From NCBI GenBank assembly GCA_963693305.1, contig OY855904.1, forward strand, positions 30,823,724 through 30,887,723: a DNA stretch of 64,000 nucleotides, given 5' to 3'. This stretch comes from Meandrina meandrites (taxonomy: Eukaryota > Cnidaria > Anthozoa > Scleractinia > Meandrinidae). The notes beneath the pieces were generated by a model. It had not been told where the DNA came from, searched no databases, and was given only the letters and a program-made list of their open reading frames with translations. Positions 33,735 to 46,700 of this stretch are shown here, piece after piece; the stretch's first letter is position 1, and each line of letters begins with the position of its first letter. Made by a program: the position numbers and the translations under genes.

Positions 33735-34247
33735 AAGACGTCCTACTGATGGATTATCAACGACTGATATAAAAATATCTACAAATATGGCAGCTGCGAA
33801 GCGCAAAGCTGGTAAAACACAACTGATGTGTGTATTGTTAAAAGTAATCACGGTTTATAACTACCTAAACACGTAAAAATTCAAAAACTCCCACTTAACT
33901 CCATATTTTCGTTCGTCAGAAACTTTATCACAACTACAGACAGTTGCTCTTAAGGTTCCTGTTATGATTTGTATTTATGTTTAAATAAGGTCCTTTCAGT
34001 GCAAAATTTCAATCACAATCTGCAAGCCTAGTCTTATTGATTAGTTTCCTGATAAATGAAACCCTATCGTAGACCAAAATTTTTTTATTATAAAACACTG
34101 TTTCAGACTAAATTGCTGGAGACCCAACCCTGCACAGTGGCATATATCATGTATATGGAAGAAACCCTCCCCTCCCCCCAACACCCCACCCAGTCTTCGG
34201 GTAGTAACAAAAAACTACAAATATGTATTTTACCTACATGAAGGTCA
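33735..34247 (+). repeat. dispersed repeat, copy 2 (inverted relative to 12117-12775)
   Basis: It is collinear with the reverse complement of 12117-12775 through gatataaaaatatctaca, aaaacacaactgatgtgt, ctacagacagttgct, ctttcagtgcaaa and tacctacatgaaggtcaaaa. It lies directly after the Penelope-like fragment; whether it is part of that element is unknown. Confidence 0.7.
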
Positions 34248-36387
34248 AAAGAGAATATAAAATTAATAATGACTCCAAGGTTAGGTGTTCAATAACTAAA
34301 TTTTAAAATACAAATAAAATGCCAGTAACAGTTGGCTATGCAAATTTCTAAAAAAAAAATGTGTACATTAGCTCTTGTTCTTTTCATTGATTGATTGATG
34401 GATGGACGAGGATATAGACAGACAGATGGATGTGTGCACTACATTTACAAACTTATCTTAAATTAAGCCTAGTTTAACCCATCAGTTCCTCTTTCAGTCC
34501 TAGGTTCCCATGAGGTAGCTTAATTTAAAGGAGCCATTGATATCATTTTATGACCTTGTGAGGTTTCATCCCTGGTATTACACTGTAAGCACACTTCTCC
34601 CCAAAAAGACAAAAGGACACCCATTACTCAAAGACCCATTGAAGAACAAAATTCCTTTTGACAAAGAAAAACATTGCATCATAGTCAAAGACCGACCATG
34701 CACCATTCCATCACTTCTTCAGCTACTAAACATTCATTTTGCCTAAATCTGCTTAGTAAAATCAAACCTCTTACAACCCATTATGCAACTAAGTTATAAA
34801 GTTAGTCTGCAACCCATGCCATGCACTTTACTTTATGGCTGTATTTATTGAAACACCACCAACACCACTGCATTTTTATACTTTTTTTAATTCTTCTCTA
34901 GTTCTGACAGGGTTTCTAACTGGCCACCAAATAATAACCAATAACCTTTACTGTCCCTGACAAATAGCCTACCTATACTCAGCAATTCCCTTGCTCCTTT
35001 ATATTCATTTTCAACAGTCTCTTCACTTGTCTAATTCATTCATGAGCTGGCTCACAGGAGCCTTTGATTTACTCTTTAAAGACTGCAGTCAGGCAGGCAG
35101 TTCAAGAAAGTGTTTAGACATTGTTTAGCCAGAGAGTGTTTTCATATATTTATTGTAACAGTTAACCCTGGCTATAGCCTGTGGATGTGGGTGCAGCCGC
35201 CTCTCTTTACTCCTGGCCAGCAAAGGAAGGTGAGGTGGCTGTATTCGCAGGCTACTCTATCAACAGTTCCTCGATTTTCTTTGGCCAGCTGGGACTCGGT
35301 CTTTGTCTTAGATGACCTAGTTCTGGAGTCAGTTTTGGTGCTTCCTTTTGTTTAAAAGTCAAAAATATTGAAGAAAGGCCAAACCAATGGAAGGTTTCTG
35401 AAATTTCCAAGGTCAGGGGGAAGGGGGTTGAGGATCAAGGAAGTGGGAAGCCCCTACATCTTTCAAAAGCCTAAATTTTCTAGTGATGAAATGAAGAAAT
35501 GCAATGACGAGAAAACGAGAACTCTTAAATGTACATAACAGTATTTCCAGTGAAATATTTATTTCTCTTGACAACAGACATGTATATTATTTTGCTTTGA
35601 CACAACGTTTCCTTGACAGTAGGCTAGGTAAATTTTTCTACCATTTTGCACACGAACGTGCATGAGGTGAAAGCATTAAATAAACGTTTACCAGTAGAGA
35701 TGGTGGAATATCGAGACCCTGGCCAACAAAACTGATAGAAACGCTAGGCAGAATCTAAAAGCAAGGATCAATCGATAAACAAGACACTAGTTTATGATAT
35801 GTCTGATTAGTCCCAGCGAAAATATTCCGGTGGATCTTTCAGAGAATTAAAGTTTCAAAAACGAAGATCGACAAGTTTTATTTCTGAGGAATCACCTTAA
35901 CCGCGAGATTGGACACAGAGTAACACTGCAACTTGTAACATGCTTTACGGGAACGCTTCAGGTTCGATCATTGTGCTCAACTCATAGGCGTTCGAAGCTG
36001 ACGGGCACCTTTGGACCGCGGGGGAGGGGGCGGTGACTTTCTTGGTGACCTTCAGTCGTTGTTATCCGGTCTGATTAGAGATAACAATGCAAATTTGTAA
36101 TTAAAGTTGTTGAGTTCTTTTTTTTAGTTGATACAGCCTATCATTTGTTTGTCTTTGTTAAACCAGAGCCAGTCCGAAACTTTTAAAAGGACATTGCCTA
36201 CAGATCCCCACGTAAACGAAATCATGCAGCATTCATGAAGTTCATTAGTTTTAGTGATCAGTTGAATTCAGTTTCCATAGACAACAATCGCATTGTAGTT
36301 TTATATTTGTCTTAGTATTTATACCGGTGAAAGAGGGCCTGTTACTTTTTTAACTTTGTTATTACATCTTGTGAATTGCTGGATTCA
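34248..36387. other. intergenic, no gene seen
   Basis: AT-rich sequence with a few short open frames (34537-34746, 35110-35355) that lack recognisable motifs or splice context. A degenerate GATT/GGAT stretch lies at about 34387-34405. I see no regulatory module. Confidence 0.5.
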
Positions 36388-36800
36388 GGAGTTTCTTCTT
36401 AGGTTTGATTCAGCAATTTGATAAAAGTTAGCATTTAGTTCTAGTCAGATCTAGATACTCGTTCTGTTTGCCCTGAGTGTTGGCAAATGAGAAATAAATG
36501 GCGCAGATGGACAGGTTTCACTCTGTTTTTTTTTTACAGCCTTTACACGATTGCCACTTTAATATATGTTCTTTTTCAAGAAAAATCAACGTCTGATTAT
36601 TCGCCGGCCGACTGAGGTTCGTAAAGAAATTAGTACTGTGCCTGAGGTATAGAGTACTCAACTCTGAGGATATATTAACAGCTCTTCCTACCTGTGTAAA
36701 TTGGACCGTCCTAGGCCGTCCATTACCATGTGGTGATTTCTGTCAAGATTTAGAAAACAGTCTTGACGAATTGTTTTCGTAAACAAATTGTTCGTTTATG
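36388..36800 (+). repeat. segmental duplicate, copy 1 (partner 38913-39310)
   Basis: It shares long collinear blocks with 38913-39310, including gaacaggtttcactctgttt-like sequence, cctacctgtgtaaattggac and ttaccatgtggtgatttctg. A third, shorter relative lies at about 38004-38140. It belongs to the outer 5' part of the tandem unit; no gene seen in it. Confidence 0.75.
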
Positions 36801-37570
36801 CTCATATTCTATTGGCAGGTGTCTTAAGTAAGAATGACAAACCGTACATATGTGATGACATTTCATTGAAGAGTGCTTGCCTTTTTCAAAGGAACTATCC
36901 CCCAGATCTTAGCTATTTAGGGAAAACACCGAAACGTAAAAAAAAAAAAAAAAGAAACGCCACCTGAACAATAAATTTAAACGCCGCATTATTCCGGCGA
37001 TTTGATCAAGGAGGTATTATTTTTTTAAGTCACACGTTACAACTGTTGGTGGTCAATACATCGTATCCATCTTTGCCTTTTTTCGGTAGTTTAAGCTCTG
37101 TGCTGTTACACAAGTGAAGCTTTTTGTTTTGGTGACCTTTTTTTCACAATGCACATTTTTTTTGTTTACCTTCATGCTACAAAACTTACAAGATATTTCT
37201 TACACACAATGCATCACTTAAAAACAATACAGTACGTACACAAAATTGAAATACATCGTTTTGGTGACTAATTTATTGACCACCCCAATAAAATGCTCTG
37301 TTTCCCATCGCCCTCTCTCTAGCTAGTGCACGTATTAATTCGTCGGGCTCAGCCAAAAATAAAATAATAATAATAAAAAAATAATAATTTGAAGTTTTGG
37401 AGCCTGAATCTTAACTTAACGAGCAGTGAAATTCAATGAGACCTTGTCATCTTACCTGAGCTGATTGAAGACTTACGAGTGTGACATAAAAAAATTCTCA
37501 CTGCCACTTAACCAAGTATTTGAAGGAGTGAAGGGTCGTTTGGGCAATCAGATGACTTTTAAAAACAACA

Positions 37571-37929
37571 CACGTTCTGGCTATTGTGATTTTACTAGTG
37601 CCCATTCCTCGTTACATTAATTATACACTTATATGTTTAGCTTCTCCAAGAAATTGTACTAAAGCGCTTTAAGTACTTCATCCTGCATCCAGTTAAGTTT
37701 CAAAATCAATCTTGAAGCAACGCTTTGATCTCCTGCTAGTTTTTCTTGATAACTTGCCTTTCGGATTGCCTTTATTATTAATATTGCTTCCTCTAGATGT
37801 TGCAATAACCAGAAAATTACTTAACCGTGAAAGAAAATTATCAAGTGATATGACCCACCCCAAACTACCCACCATGGTTGTGTTTGGACACGCAGCGTGG
37901 TTTGCATTAGTAATAAGGAGCATAACATA
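37571..37929 (+). promoter_or_regulatory. orphan promoter module 1
   Basis: It runs from cacgttctggctattgtgat through ttgcaataaccagaaaatta, ttaaccgtgaaagaaaatta and caccatggttg to ataaggagcata. It lacks the gaagcgat..GATTGGT segment containing the CCAAT-type box and has no recognisable UTR or coding exon after it. It is therefore a duplicated promoter block without a gene. Confidence 0.6.
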
Positions 37930-38912
37930 AGAGACGCAAACAAAGCTGTCAGGCCATGATTTCGAGCCCAGGACGTCTTTTTTTTAGGTAGAAGAATATG
38001 TGGACGAGGTATTGGGAGCTCTGCTAGCTCTTCCTACCGGTCTAAATCGGACCGTCCTAGGCCGACCATGAATCTATCTTTTTTTCTTCTTCTTTTATCC
38101 TGCGATAATTTTTTTTGGAGATTTCCAAATCAATCTTGAAAAATTGTTTTTCTAAAAGATATTTGTTTGCATGCATATTCTATTGGCAGGTGACTTAACG
38201 TGACAATGACAAGATGAGTACTCCCATTTTAAGTCCTGGATCTTGGCTAATTAGGTTAACACCGAAAAGAAAAAAAGTCAACAATAAGCCAAGTTTTGGA
38301 TTCACATTTACAGCTTAGCGGGCAACTGAAGCGTAACGACAACATACAACTCCACCTGAACAGTACATTCAAACGCCCCATTACTCCATCGTTTTTAACA
38401 GGGGGGCATTAAAAGGTTTTCAGTTAACGTTTTTTTTTTTTATCACCCGTTACAACTGTTAGTAGCCAATACATATATCCTTCTTTGCTATTTTGCCGGT
38501 AGTTTAAATTTTGTCGTGTCACATGTCACATGAGTCAAGCTTTCGTTCTGGATATTGCTTTATTGACCTCCCCAATAAATGCTTCGTTCCCATCGCCCTC
38601 TCTCAAGCTCAAGCTCTCATCGCCCTCTCTCAACTGTTGGTGGCCAATACATTGCTATTTTGCCGGTAGTTTTGTCACGAGTCAAGCTTTCGTTCTGGTT
38701 AGCACTTTATTGACCATGCACCCCAATGAAATGCTTATTCCGATCGCCCTCTCTCAAGCTAGTGAACGCAAGCTCGTCGGGTTCAGGCAAAACAAAAATA
38801 AGACAAAGAAAAATCATTTGAATTTTGAAGCCTAAATCGTAATTTCCCCAGCAGTGAAATTAAGGAGAACCTATCATCTTACAAGCTCATAGAGAGAATT
38901 GGCCATCGCTGA

Positions 38913-39310
38913 ATTCATGAGTTTCTTAACTTCTTAGGTTTGATTCGGTTATTCGTTTAAAGTTAACATTTAGTTCAGGCCAGTTACTTGTTCTGTTTGC
39001 CCTGAATGTTGCCAAATAAGAAATAAATTACGCAGATGAACAGGTTTCACTCTGTTTTTTACAGCCTTCACCTGATTGCCACGTTAATATATTTTTTTTA
39101 AAATATCGACTTCTGGCTGGCCTACTGCGGTTCGTAAAGAAATTAGTGCTGTGTCTGAGGTATTGAGTATACAACTCTGAGGATATATTAGCAGCTTTTC
39201 CTACCTGTGTAAATTGGACCGTCCTAGGCCGGCCATTACCATGTGGTGATTTCTGACAAGATTTCGAAAACAGTCTTGACGAGTTGACTTCATAAACAAA
39301 TTGTTTGTAT
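38913..39310 (+). repeat. segmental duplicate, copy 2 (partner 36388-36800)
   Basis: Direct repeat of 36388-36800 about 2.5 kb downstream, with similar order of blocks and scattered small indels. The minus-strand open frame across 39028-39504 has no motif and covers duplicated non-coding sequence, so it is not reported as a gene. Confidence 0.75.
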
Positions 39311-39611
39311 ATATGCATATTCTTTCGCGGGTATTTGAAGGAGTGGAACAGAGACAAGAATTTCCTTCCTCTTCTTTCATGCTTTTTCGTAAAAGGGTCG
39401 TTTAGGTAATGGGGTCGCCCACTACCTCTCGGAACGAGATACTTCATTGGTTCTTTAAACAATAGATAACAGCTCATAACAATGCCCCTAGCCCTGAATA
39501 ACAATAGAGGTAGTGTTTACAGCGGGCGAATGAAAATAGAGGTTCCAGAGAGGTAGTGCCTTACTGAGGTGATGGGCTGACCTTTTAAAAGCAACAACAG
39601 AATAAGATAGA

Positions 39612-39958
39612 ATTACAACAGCTCCTCCCGGTCACATGTTCTGGCTATTGTGATTTTACTGGTGCCCATTCCTCGTTACATTAATTACACACCTGTGTGC
39701 GTAGTTTCACTAAGAAATTGTACTAAAGCGCTTTAAGTACTTCATCCTGCATCCAATAAAGTTTCAAAATCAAACTTTGAGCAACGCTTTGATCTCCTGC
39801 TAGTTTTTCTTGATAAATTGCCTTTCGGATTGCCTTTGCTATTAACATTGCTTTTTTTCTCTACCAAAACCAGAAAATAGCTTAACCGTGAAAGAATATT
39901 ATCACGTGATATAACCCACCCCAAAACTCCCCCACCATGGTTGAGATGTGATTTGGAT
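39612..39958 (+). promoter_or_regulatory. orphan promoter module 2
   Basis: Starts gctcctcccggtcacatgtt and runs through aacttgc-like and ttaaccgtgaaagaatatta blocks to caccatggttgagatgtgat. It is broken off before the GATTGGT box and joined directly to a distal-module block at about 39958, a duplication junction. Confidence 0.6.
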
Positions 39959-40304
39959 AAAATGCTTCGTTCCCATCGCCCTCTCTCAAGCTAAAGAACG
40001 CAAGTTCGTCGGGTTCAGGCAAAACAAAAATAAGGCAAAAAAAAAATTGAATTTTTAGAGCCTTAATCTTATTTTATTTTGCAGTAAAATTTATTAAGGA
40101 GTCCTTCTCATCTTACATGTTAGCTGCTTGAAGACTTTCGAGTGTCACATAAAATTCTATCGCTACAACTTTATGAAATATATGAAAGAGTGAAGCCAAC
40201 TAATATATTAAAAACATACGTCACGAAAACAAGGGAAGAATTTATTTCTTCCATTTTTATACGTTTTCGTAAAAATGGGTTGTTTGCGATGCCCTTTAAA
40301 ATGA

Positions 40305-40555
40305 AATTGCAATTCTTCACTGTTTATTTTTCATAACAGCTCCTCCCGGTCACATGTCCTGGCTATTGTGAATTTACTGGTGCCCATTCCTCGTTACATT
40401 AATTGTACACTTGTGTGCGTAGTTTCACCATGAAATTATACTAAAACGCTTTGATCACGTTATCATTTATCCAATTCAGTTTCAAAATCAATCTTGAAGC
40501 AACGCTTTGATCTCCTTCTAATTTTGTTTTATAAATTGCCTTTCGGATTGGAATA
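40305..40555 (+). promoter_or_regulatory. orphan promoter module 3, truncated
   Basis: Starts attgcaattcttcactg and continues to tgcctttcggattgg, where it switches at about 40550 to the start of the next module. Only the upstream half is present. Confidence 0.6.
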
Positions 40556-41066
40556 TTGCAATTCCAAATTTAAAACTTTCACTGTTTATTTTTCATAACA
40601 GCTCCTCCCGGTCACATGTTCTGGCTATTGTGACTTTACTAGTGCCCACATGCCGTTACATTAATTATAAACCTGTGTGCGTAGTTTCGCCAAGACATTT
40701 TACTAAAACACTATAATAACGCAATCCAAATTAAGTTTCAAAATCAATCTTGAAGCAACGCTTTGATCTTCTGCTAATTTTTCTTTTATATCTTGCCTTT
40801 CGGATTGCCTTTGTTATTAGTATTCCTTTTTTCTCGATGTTGCAATAACCAGAAAGTTACTTAACCGTGAAAGAAAATTATCACGTAATATGACCCACCC
40901 CAAACTCCCTCACCATGGTTCAGATGCGATAATGATTGGTTTTTGAACACGCAGCGTGGTTTGCATTAGTGATAAGGGGCATAAAATGTCACCAACTTCG
41001 ATTTTGTCCACAGAACAAGAAATCCTTATCACAGCTTCCCGTGGATAAGTCCGTCAGAAACAGTCG
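40556..41066 (+). promoter_or_regulatory. promoter module and 5' UTR exon of copy D, donor mutated
   Basis: The full module is present, with GATTGGT at 40934-40940 and ATAAAATG at 40982. The segment matching the 5' UTR exons of A and B ends CAGTCG at 41066, but the next bases are ATAGGT where A and B have GTAGGT, so the GT of the donor is lost. The following sequence matches intron 1 of A and B until about 41348, where it stops abruptly. Confidence 0.65.
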
Positions 41067-42125
41067 ATAGGTTCTTAGCTTTAAACTTGTTGAGTAATTT
41101 ACGTTCGCAAAAAGTATATAAGGTAAATTGTGAGGCAATATTAATTTCATGTGTTCAATTTAAGCTAAATCGGTTCTAAAAATAAGATGAAAGCCACTTA
41201 AGATAAGACTAGTAGAATAAAAGAAATTAAAGAAAAGAAAGGAAAGTTAAAGTTTAAGTGCACCAGAATTGCTATGCAATACATTTTCTTAACCTAGTGT
41301 TGTTAACATTTGGTGGCTACAAAATTCTTGTTTGGTACAAAAGCAAATCCGTGAATGCATAGGCGCACGGTCACTTTTGGACTTGGGTTGCCCGTGAAAT
41401 TACACAATGCCCGAATGCGTGAGTGGTGACATTTTTTGCGTCTACTTAAACTGGTATTATTCCAAAAATAGGTATTTTGAAACCTTGTATACTCTACTGA
41501 CCTCCATCGGCAATCTTCTCGATCTAGTAAAATCAGAAACTTATTAAAAGAAAAAGTCATTCTTCCTCTGGTGTTGTCCAAAAATGTTATTATTATCTTG
41601 TCCATTTTGTTCACAGTGACTTAATTGCCACAGCAGTGCTCAAAACAATTTTCCATTTTTTCCATTTTATTTATTTATTCCATTCCAAAATTACAAAGAT
41701 AAATATAAAGTAAACAAGTAGAAGAAAAGAAATGGAAAAGGGCAAAAATATAGCAGGTTAATTGGATGCCCTTGTTTAAATGACAATAATAATTCGTGCT
41801 CAAAACAGAAAATAGCGAGGCTTTTCTGGGTCCTTTCTAGTCTATTCTGCCCATTGTGCTCCGACGATAGAGTGCGCTGAATGAACTTTACATGATACCA
41901 TGACGGGCCATTGCGCTTTGCGCCCTTATGTTATTGTTTTGATCATTTTCAACGCTGTATGAGGTGATAATTTGAAAACCGAAGGTGAATCTGTACTTCT
42001 ACTTTTACTTAGTTTTAAATCAAGTCAGTATTAACATCTGTAGTATGGTGAAGAAACAGACTTCAGGCCGGCGTCTTATCACACGAGGAGTCATCAAAAG
42101 TGTTACCTAGTAACTACAAACTTTA

Positions 42126-42355
42126 TTAATGAGTTTTGGAAATCGCGCTAACCGCATTTGTTTGGAATGTGTCGGAGTTACGCCACACCAGCAAGTGAAA
42201 TAAATCATCCAGCTCCACATCAAAGACCTTCAGTGTAACATACCGGTGAATGTTTTCCAGTGTGGAATTCTCACTGACTGTGCTAACTCTTTCGATTATT
42301 TCTGATACGTCCAACCCATGCGTATAAACAAATCTACTGATATTTTCGAGAAAGA
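42126..42355 (-). other. weak candidate terminal exon, minus strand
   Basis: On the minus strand a pyrimidine tract ending TTTTTTCAG (acceptor at 42357-42356) opens into a frame of about 75 codons, ending with a stop at 42126. The product is rich in acidic and hydrophobic residues (VFDVELDDLFHLLVW) and has no domain I recognise. It may be the last exon of an unknown gene. Confidence 0.3.
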
Positions 42356-42576
42356 CTGAAAAAATCGCGATATTTTTGCTATCCACGTTATCACGTAATC
42401 ACGCAAGTATCAAACGATCTGGACTCCCCTCTGTAACTACCATGTACCAGTAGTGGGTAACTTGTCAAGCCGGGTGATACTGCCCTTCGTTTATAAGCCC
42501 ACCCAAACCACTTACGAAGTTGTATAAGCCCAGGGCTTATAACCGGAATTAGTATGGGTAATGAAATGGTGACGAG

Positions 42577-42696
42577 TGAAATTAGGAAATAATTTCACGC
42601 GCGTTTTGTCAAAATTCTAATAATTTTCCTAGCCTCCAGGCGAGGGAAATTATTAGAATTTTGACAAAACGAAAGTGAAATTATTTCCTAATTTCA
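42577..42696. repeat. 120-bp palindrome
   Basis: tgaaattaggaaataatttc at the left is matched in inverted orientation at the right end; the inner arms share gttttgtcaaaattctaata. The centre is a CCTAGCCTCCAGGCGAGG hairpin. Foldback-type element. Confidence 0.75.
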
Positions 42697-43147
42697 TGAG
42701 TATACCATTTGATTACCTTTTAATATCATGGGTGACAAATTACGCTTACAATCGTAGGGGTTTTTTTACTTGCTTTGAAAAGTTTAAAGCATACATTTCG
42801 GCTTAAGTTCGCAATTTTCTGAATTTGTCGACAAAAATCCTTTTGAATCCTTCTTGCTTTTTATAAAATGTTTCAAAGTTGAGTATTGCTGAATACTTCT
42901 TTCATTATTGGCTATAATTCGTCATGAATGAACTGAAAACAGCGCCCGTGTGAAAAGCTCAAAAATCCGCTCGATGTTATTCATGTAACTGGCTTCGTGC
43001 TTTAAAGACATTTTGACGTTTTGAAATGTAAATTATCGCTAAAAGTTCATTACAGAACCAAAGCAAACTGGCCTAGATGAAATTCAAGCGAAAACGTACA
43101 AATCTTTAAAATCATCTTTTAAAAACATGTACGCCACCTTGGCACTA

Positions 43148-43532
43148 CAGTAAACACCCGCGTATAAGAACCTAGTGATTAAAGAACCTACAGGCTGAAA
43201 TTGGGCATTTTAATATCCAAATATATAAGAACCTATTTAGGCTGGCAAAGAACAATAGGTTCTTATACAAAAAAACACTCTTATTTTGTAGCCAAAATAC
43301 TGGATTTTAATTAATAGAAATTGTACTGTATAAAATTATACTGGTGTAGCCTTGGGACTGGAATCTGTACTAGTACTACAGTAGCTCTCTGAATGGTATC
43401 ACTATGACAACTCCTACAAATAAGAATCTACTAAGAACCTAATCAGCCTGAGTTCGGAAAAACTACCCCAAAATATAAGAACCCATTCAGCCTGAACCCA
43501 AAAATTCTAGGTTCATACGCGAGTGTTTACTG
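43148..43532. mobile_element. 385-bp TA-flanked MITE (Tc1/mariner-like)
   Basis: The ends CAGTAAACACCCGCGTATAA and the reverse complement of the right end agree except for a few bases. TA flanks both sides (43146-43147 and 43533-43534), the target site of Tc1/mariner-type transposases. The interior contains repeated aagaaccta motifs and no open frame of note. Confidence 0.75.
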
Positions 43533-43712
43533 TAAGACATGGGAAACATTGCCATGGCAATTTTGTAATTTCACATGTGAAATTATAAATTAACGCTAAA
43601 ATTTCGCGCCAAACTTACGGAGTAATTTGTCACCTATGATATTATACGAGTAACATTGAAGCGTAATTATAATTTGCCATTTTCTCACCTTAGGAGACAG
43701 TACGTTCACACG

Positions 43713-46700
43713 ATGTATAAAAAGCTGATCATTAGACTGGCTCTTGCATTAGTGATGCAGATGTTCTTTCCTGACGTTGTAAACGGAGGGAGGAATAGAC
43801 GTTATAGGTGCGTTGCGTACGTAATGCGTACGTACATGTCTGGGCTTTCACTGAGCAACGTATATTATTTTGAAAATGCTACTGAAGGACGACATAAAAG
43901 GATTATTGAAAGAGCAACGTTTTATTGTTTTTCTCAGGATAACGTTTTTACCTTTTATATACTAGTACAGTCCCAAGGAATCAATTAGATGTGCTGTGTT
44001 TAATTTATGGTGTAGGTTAAGTTTTAGCGAGCCGGCGTAGCGACCTCCGCATCCATTTGGCAAACTTAAATTAATCTGGCTGAAGAACGCTGCAAAAATT
44101 ATTACCTGTTGTTCAACAGTCATGATTCTATTGACCCTATTGTCCCTGAAAAAACTTTTTGAATGGACTAGAAGTTTTCAAGATATATATCGCTTCACTA
44201 AGGACAGTAAACTAAGTCAATTTTGATTTCGTTTTTTACATAGAATAATTGTAACGAAGAAAGAACTCAAACTATATCAAGGAGAATAAATGTATATATT
44301 GTTTTAACGCGGATTCACTAGAACATACGTTTATTGATTGTAAGGAGTCTGTAAAACTTTGTTCACAAATGATATCATGGTTCAATCATTCTCAAGATAG
44401 TGAGATAACACTTTCAAAAGAACATATTGCTTTTCAAGACACAAGTGACTGAGGTGCTCTCGGATCCCTTAAAATGCAAGCTAGATTTGCTCATCATCTT
44501 TGTCAAACAATATATCTATGCTTCTAAAAATCTTCAGAAAGAATTGTCTCCAGATGAACTTGCAAATAAACTAATAGCTCAATGGAAACTAGAAAATTAT
44601 GCTCGAACGTAAAATTGTTTATCTAAATAACATCCTTTATGGTGTATTAAGTTGATTAATAGCGTTATTACAATACAAGGTTAACATAGCGAATCCAAAA
44701 AATGCTCTCAATTGATATCAATAATTCAGTGTAAAAAAATTGTTATGCATAGACTACTTTTTGTTTTTATTTTTTGTGATTTCTTCTGTCACCTCTTTTT
44801 TGTTTGTTTACGTAGCTGTCACGTTTTTTTTTCTTGTATTATCTATAAGAAAAGGTAAATAATCGGGGGTGGAAGCAGAATCATGAATCATGAATCATAG
44901 CTGTAAAATTGGTAGCCGAATCATGAATCTTCGTGTTTAAAACTTGGGAATCATGAATAACGAGAGATGGGTAAAAGAATCATGAATATCAAATGAATAT
45001 GCTTCCATCGACATTGGAGGCGCGTGAATATAGAATGCAAACTACGAAACTTCTTAACAGTTATATCACAGAAATGGCCGAAAATAGCATTTCCGAGCGT
45101 CTAATTTTCAAAATTTTCGGGGGAAGGATGCCCCCAGACCCCCCTACAGGAAAGCACTGAAAACGCGATTCAAATTTTCACCCCGTACCTATCAACTTGA
45201 CTGTGATTAGGTATGTTACACACAGCGAAGTTATTTTCAAAAGTGGATGAAAACAGTGACAAATGAATCATGAATATCGAATGAAATTTTTCAATGAATC
45301 ACGAATCATTGAGGTAAAACAAGACAGGAATCATGAATCATGAAAGTCCAATGATTCCGCTTCCACCCTCGATAAATAACATTGCATAACTTCCAATAGT
45401 GCATGTAAGTGTAAGAAATGTACGTGTTTTTAGGTGAATCGATAATGTTAACTGAAAAACTTCAATAGAAATATTAAAAATAAAGTTGTCCGACGTTTCG
45501 ATGTAGCTAACATCATTATCAAGGTAAAGTGTTCTATCGTGGTGTGAATATAAATTAGTTTGTGGAAAATACCAAAATTGCCGAACACAGCTCTCAGAAT
45601 TCGTCAATTGGAAAGCACATGTTGAACACGCACGGGATCTCAAAGCCGAAGCTATTAAGAGCGAATGCCAGTTAAAATCGCGCAAAATTGAAATTTCGCG
45701 GCCAGGCTCAAAATTTTGATTTCGTTCATATTTTGTCTATAGATAGACATTACCAAATAACAAAACGTGGTGTAGTTTGTTTTTCCAAAGACCGCTTCAA
45801 TTTGTCGAAAATCGAGAAAAACTATTTCTGCTGTCGGCGACTTCAAAACACCCAAAATTTGAGACAAAATCGGCTGCTTGCAAAACTTTGCTTGCATGCA
45901 AAAGGCATGGAATTTGGGGAAAATCTTTTCCAACGTATTAATTTATGAAGACTTTTACTCCTAGTTTAAGGGAAGACGAAAGCTCCTTTCTCCCACTTAC
46001 TCAACATGAGAAAGTAATGTTCTATAGGGCATTCAATTAGGCCAGAAGTATAAACTTCTGTTAACATGTTATATATCGGCAATATATTCCTGAAAAACAT
46101 TTACAGAGTGTATCGGTTTAGGTCACGAGTTAAGCTCCAAAATAAGTAGATAATTGGTGACCAGAGTCCATCAGGGGGCGTAATTTTTCTTAGAATTGAG
46201 TACAGTTCTCGCTTGAGATGATGAGTCGTCACAGCATCATCCAGGAAGGACCCAGGCACAGTCATCCACTGACAGGCCACGTTTTAGTCTAATACCTTGT
46301 GAAATATTGTCGAAATATCAACGTCGTAGTTAGGACTTTCCAAGAGTGGGTTGGGGGGTCAAACTGTGTCACACCCAGGGTACTGACATGGTCCACTGCA
46401 GATGCTAGGTCCTGAAAATGAAGTATGTAACTACCTAGCACTAGAAAAGATAAATGACATTCTCGGATTCGCGCATTTCGCCACATGAATTAAAAGGTTT
46501 GTATGTTGTTTACTTAAAAGGGGGGCGGGGGTGGGTCACGAGCACCCCAGGACACACCCCCCCCCCTCCCCTCCCCCTTAGCTATGCCCCTGAATATTAT
46601 CGAAAAGAGTAAATATACAGCCAGCAAAATTTGGCGTTACTAAAGCCTTTAGCATTTTGGATTTCTAGCATTCAGTTCAGAAGTTCAGAGCAATTGTTGA

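Larger units (their letters stand above)
41349..43145. other. unrelated insert interrupting intron 1 of copy D
   Basis: At about 41348 similarity to intron 1 of the other copies ends. The expected A/B-type signal exon is not found in this stretch. It contains a weak minus-strand exon candidate (42126-42355) and a palindrome (42577-42696). No other gene is seen. Confidence 0.5.

Noticed and set aside
39028..39504. 158-codon minus-strand frame
   Set aside because: Lies over a segmental duplicate of non-coding sequence; the partner at 36388-36800 does not keep the frame, and no motif was seen.
45338..45685. 115-codon minus-strand frame
   Set aside because: Spans a MITE end and the arm of the inverted element; no motif or splice support.
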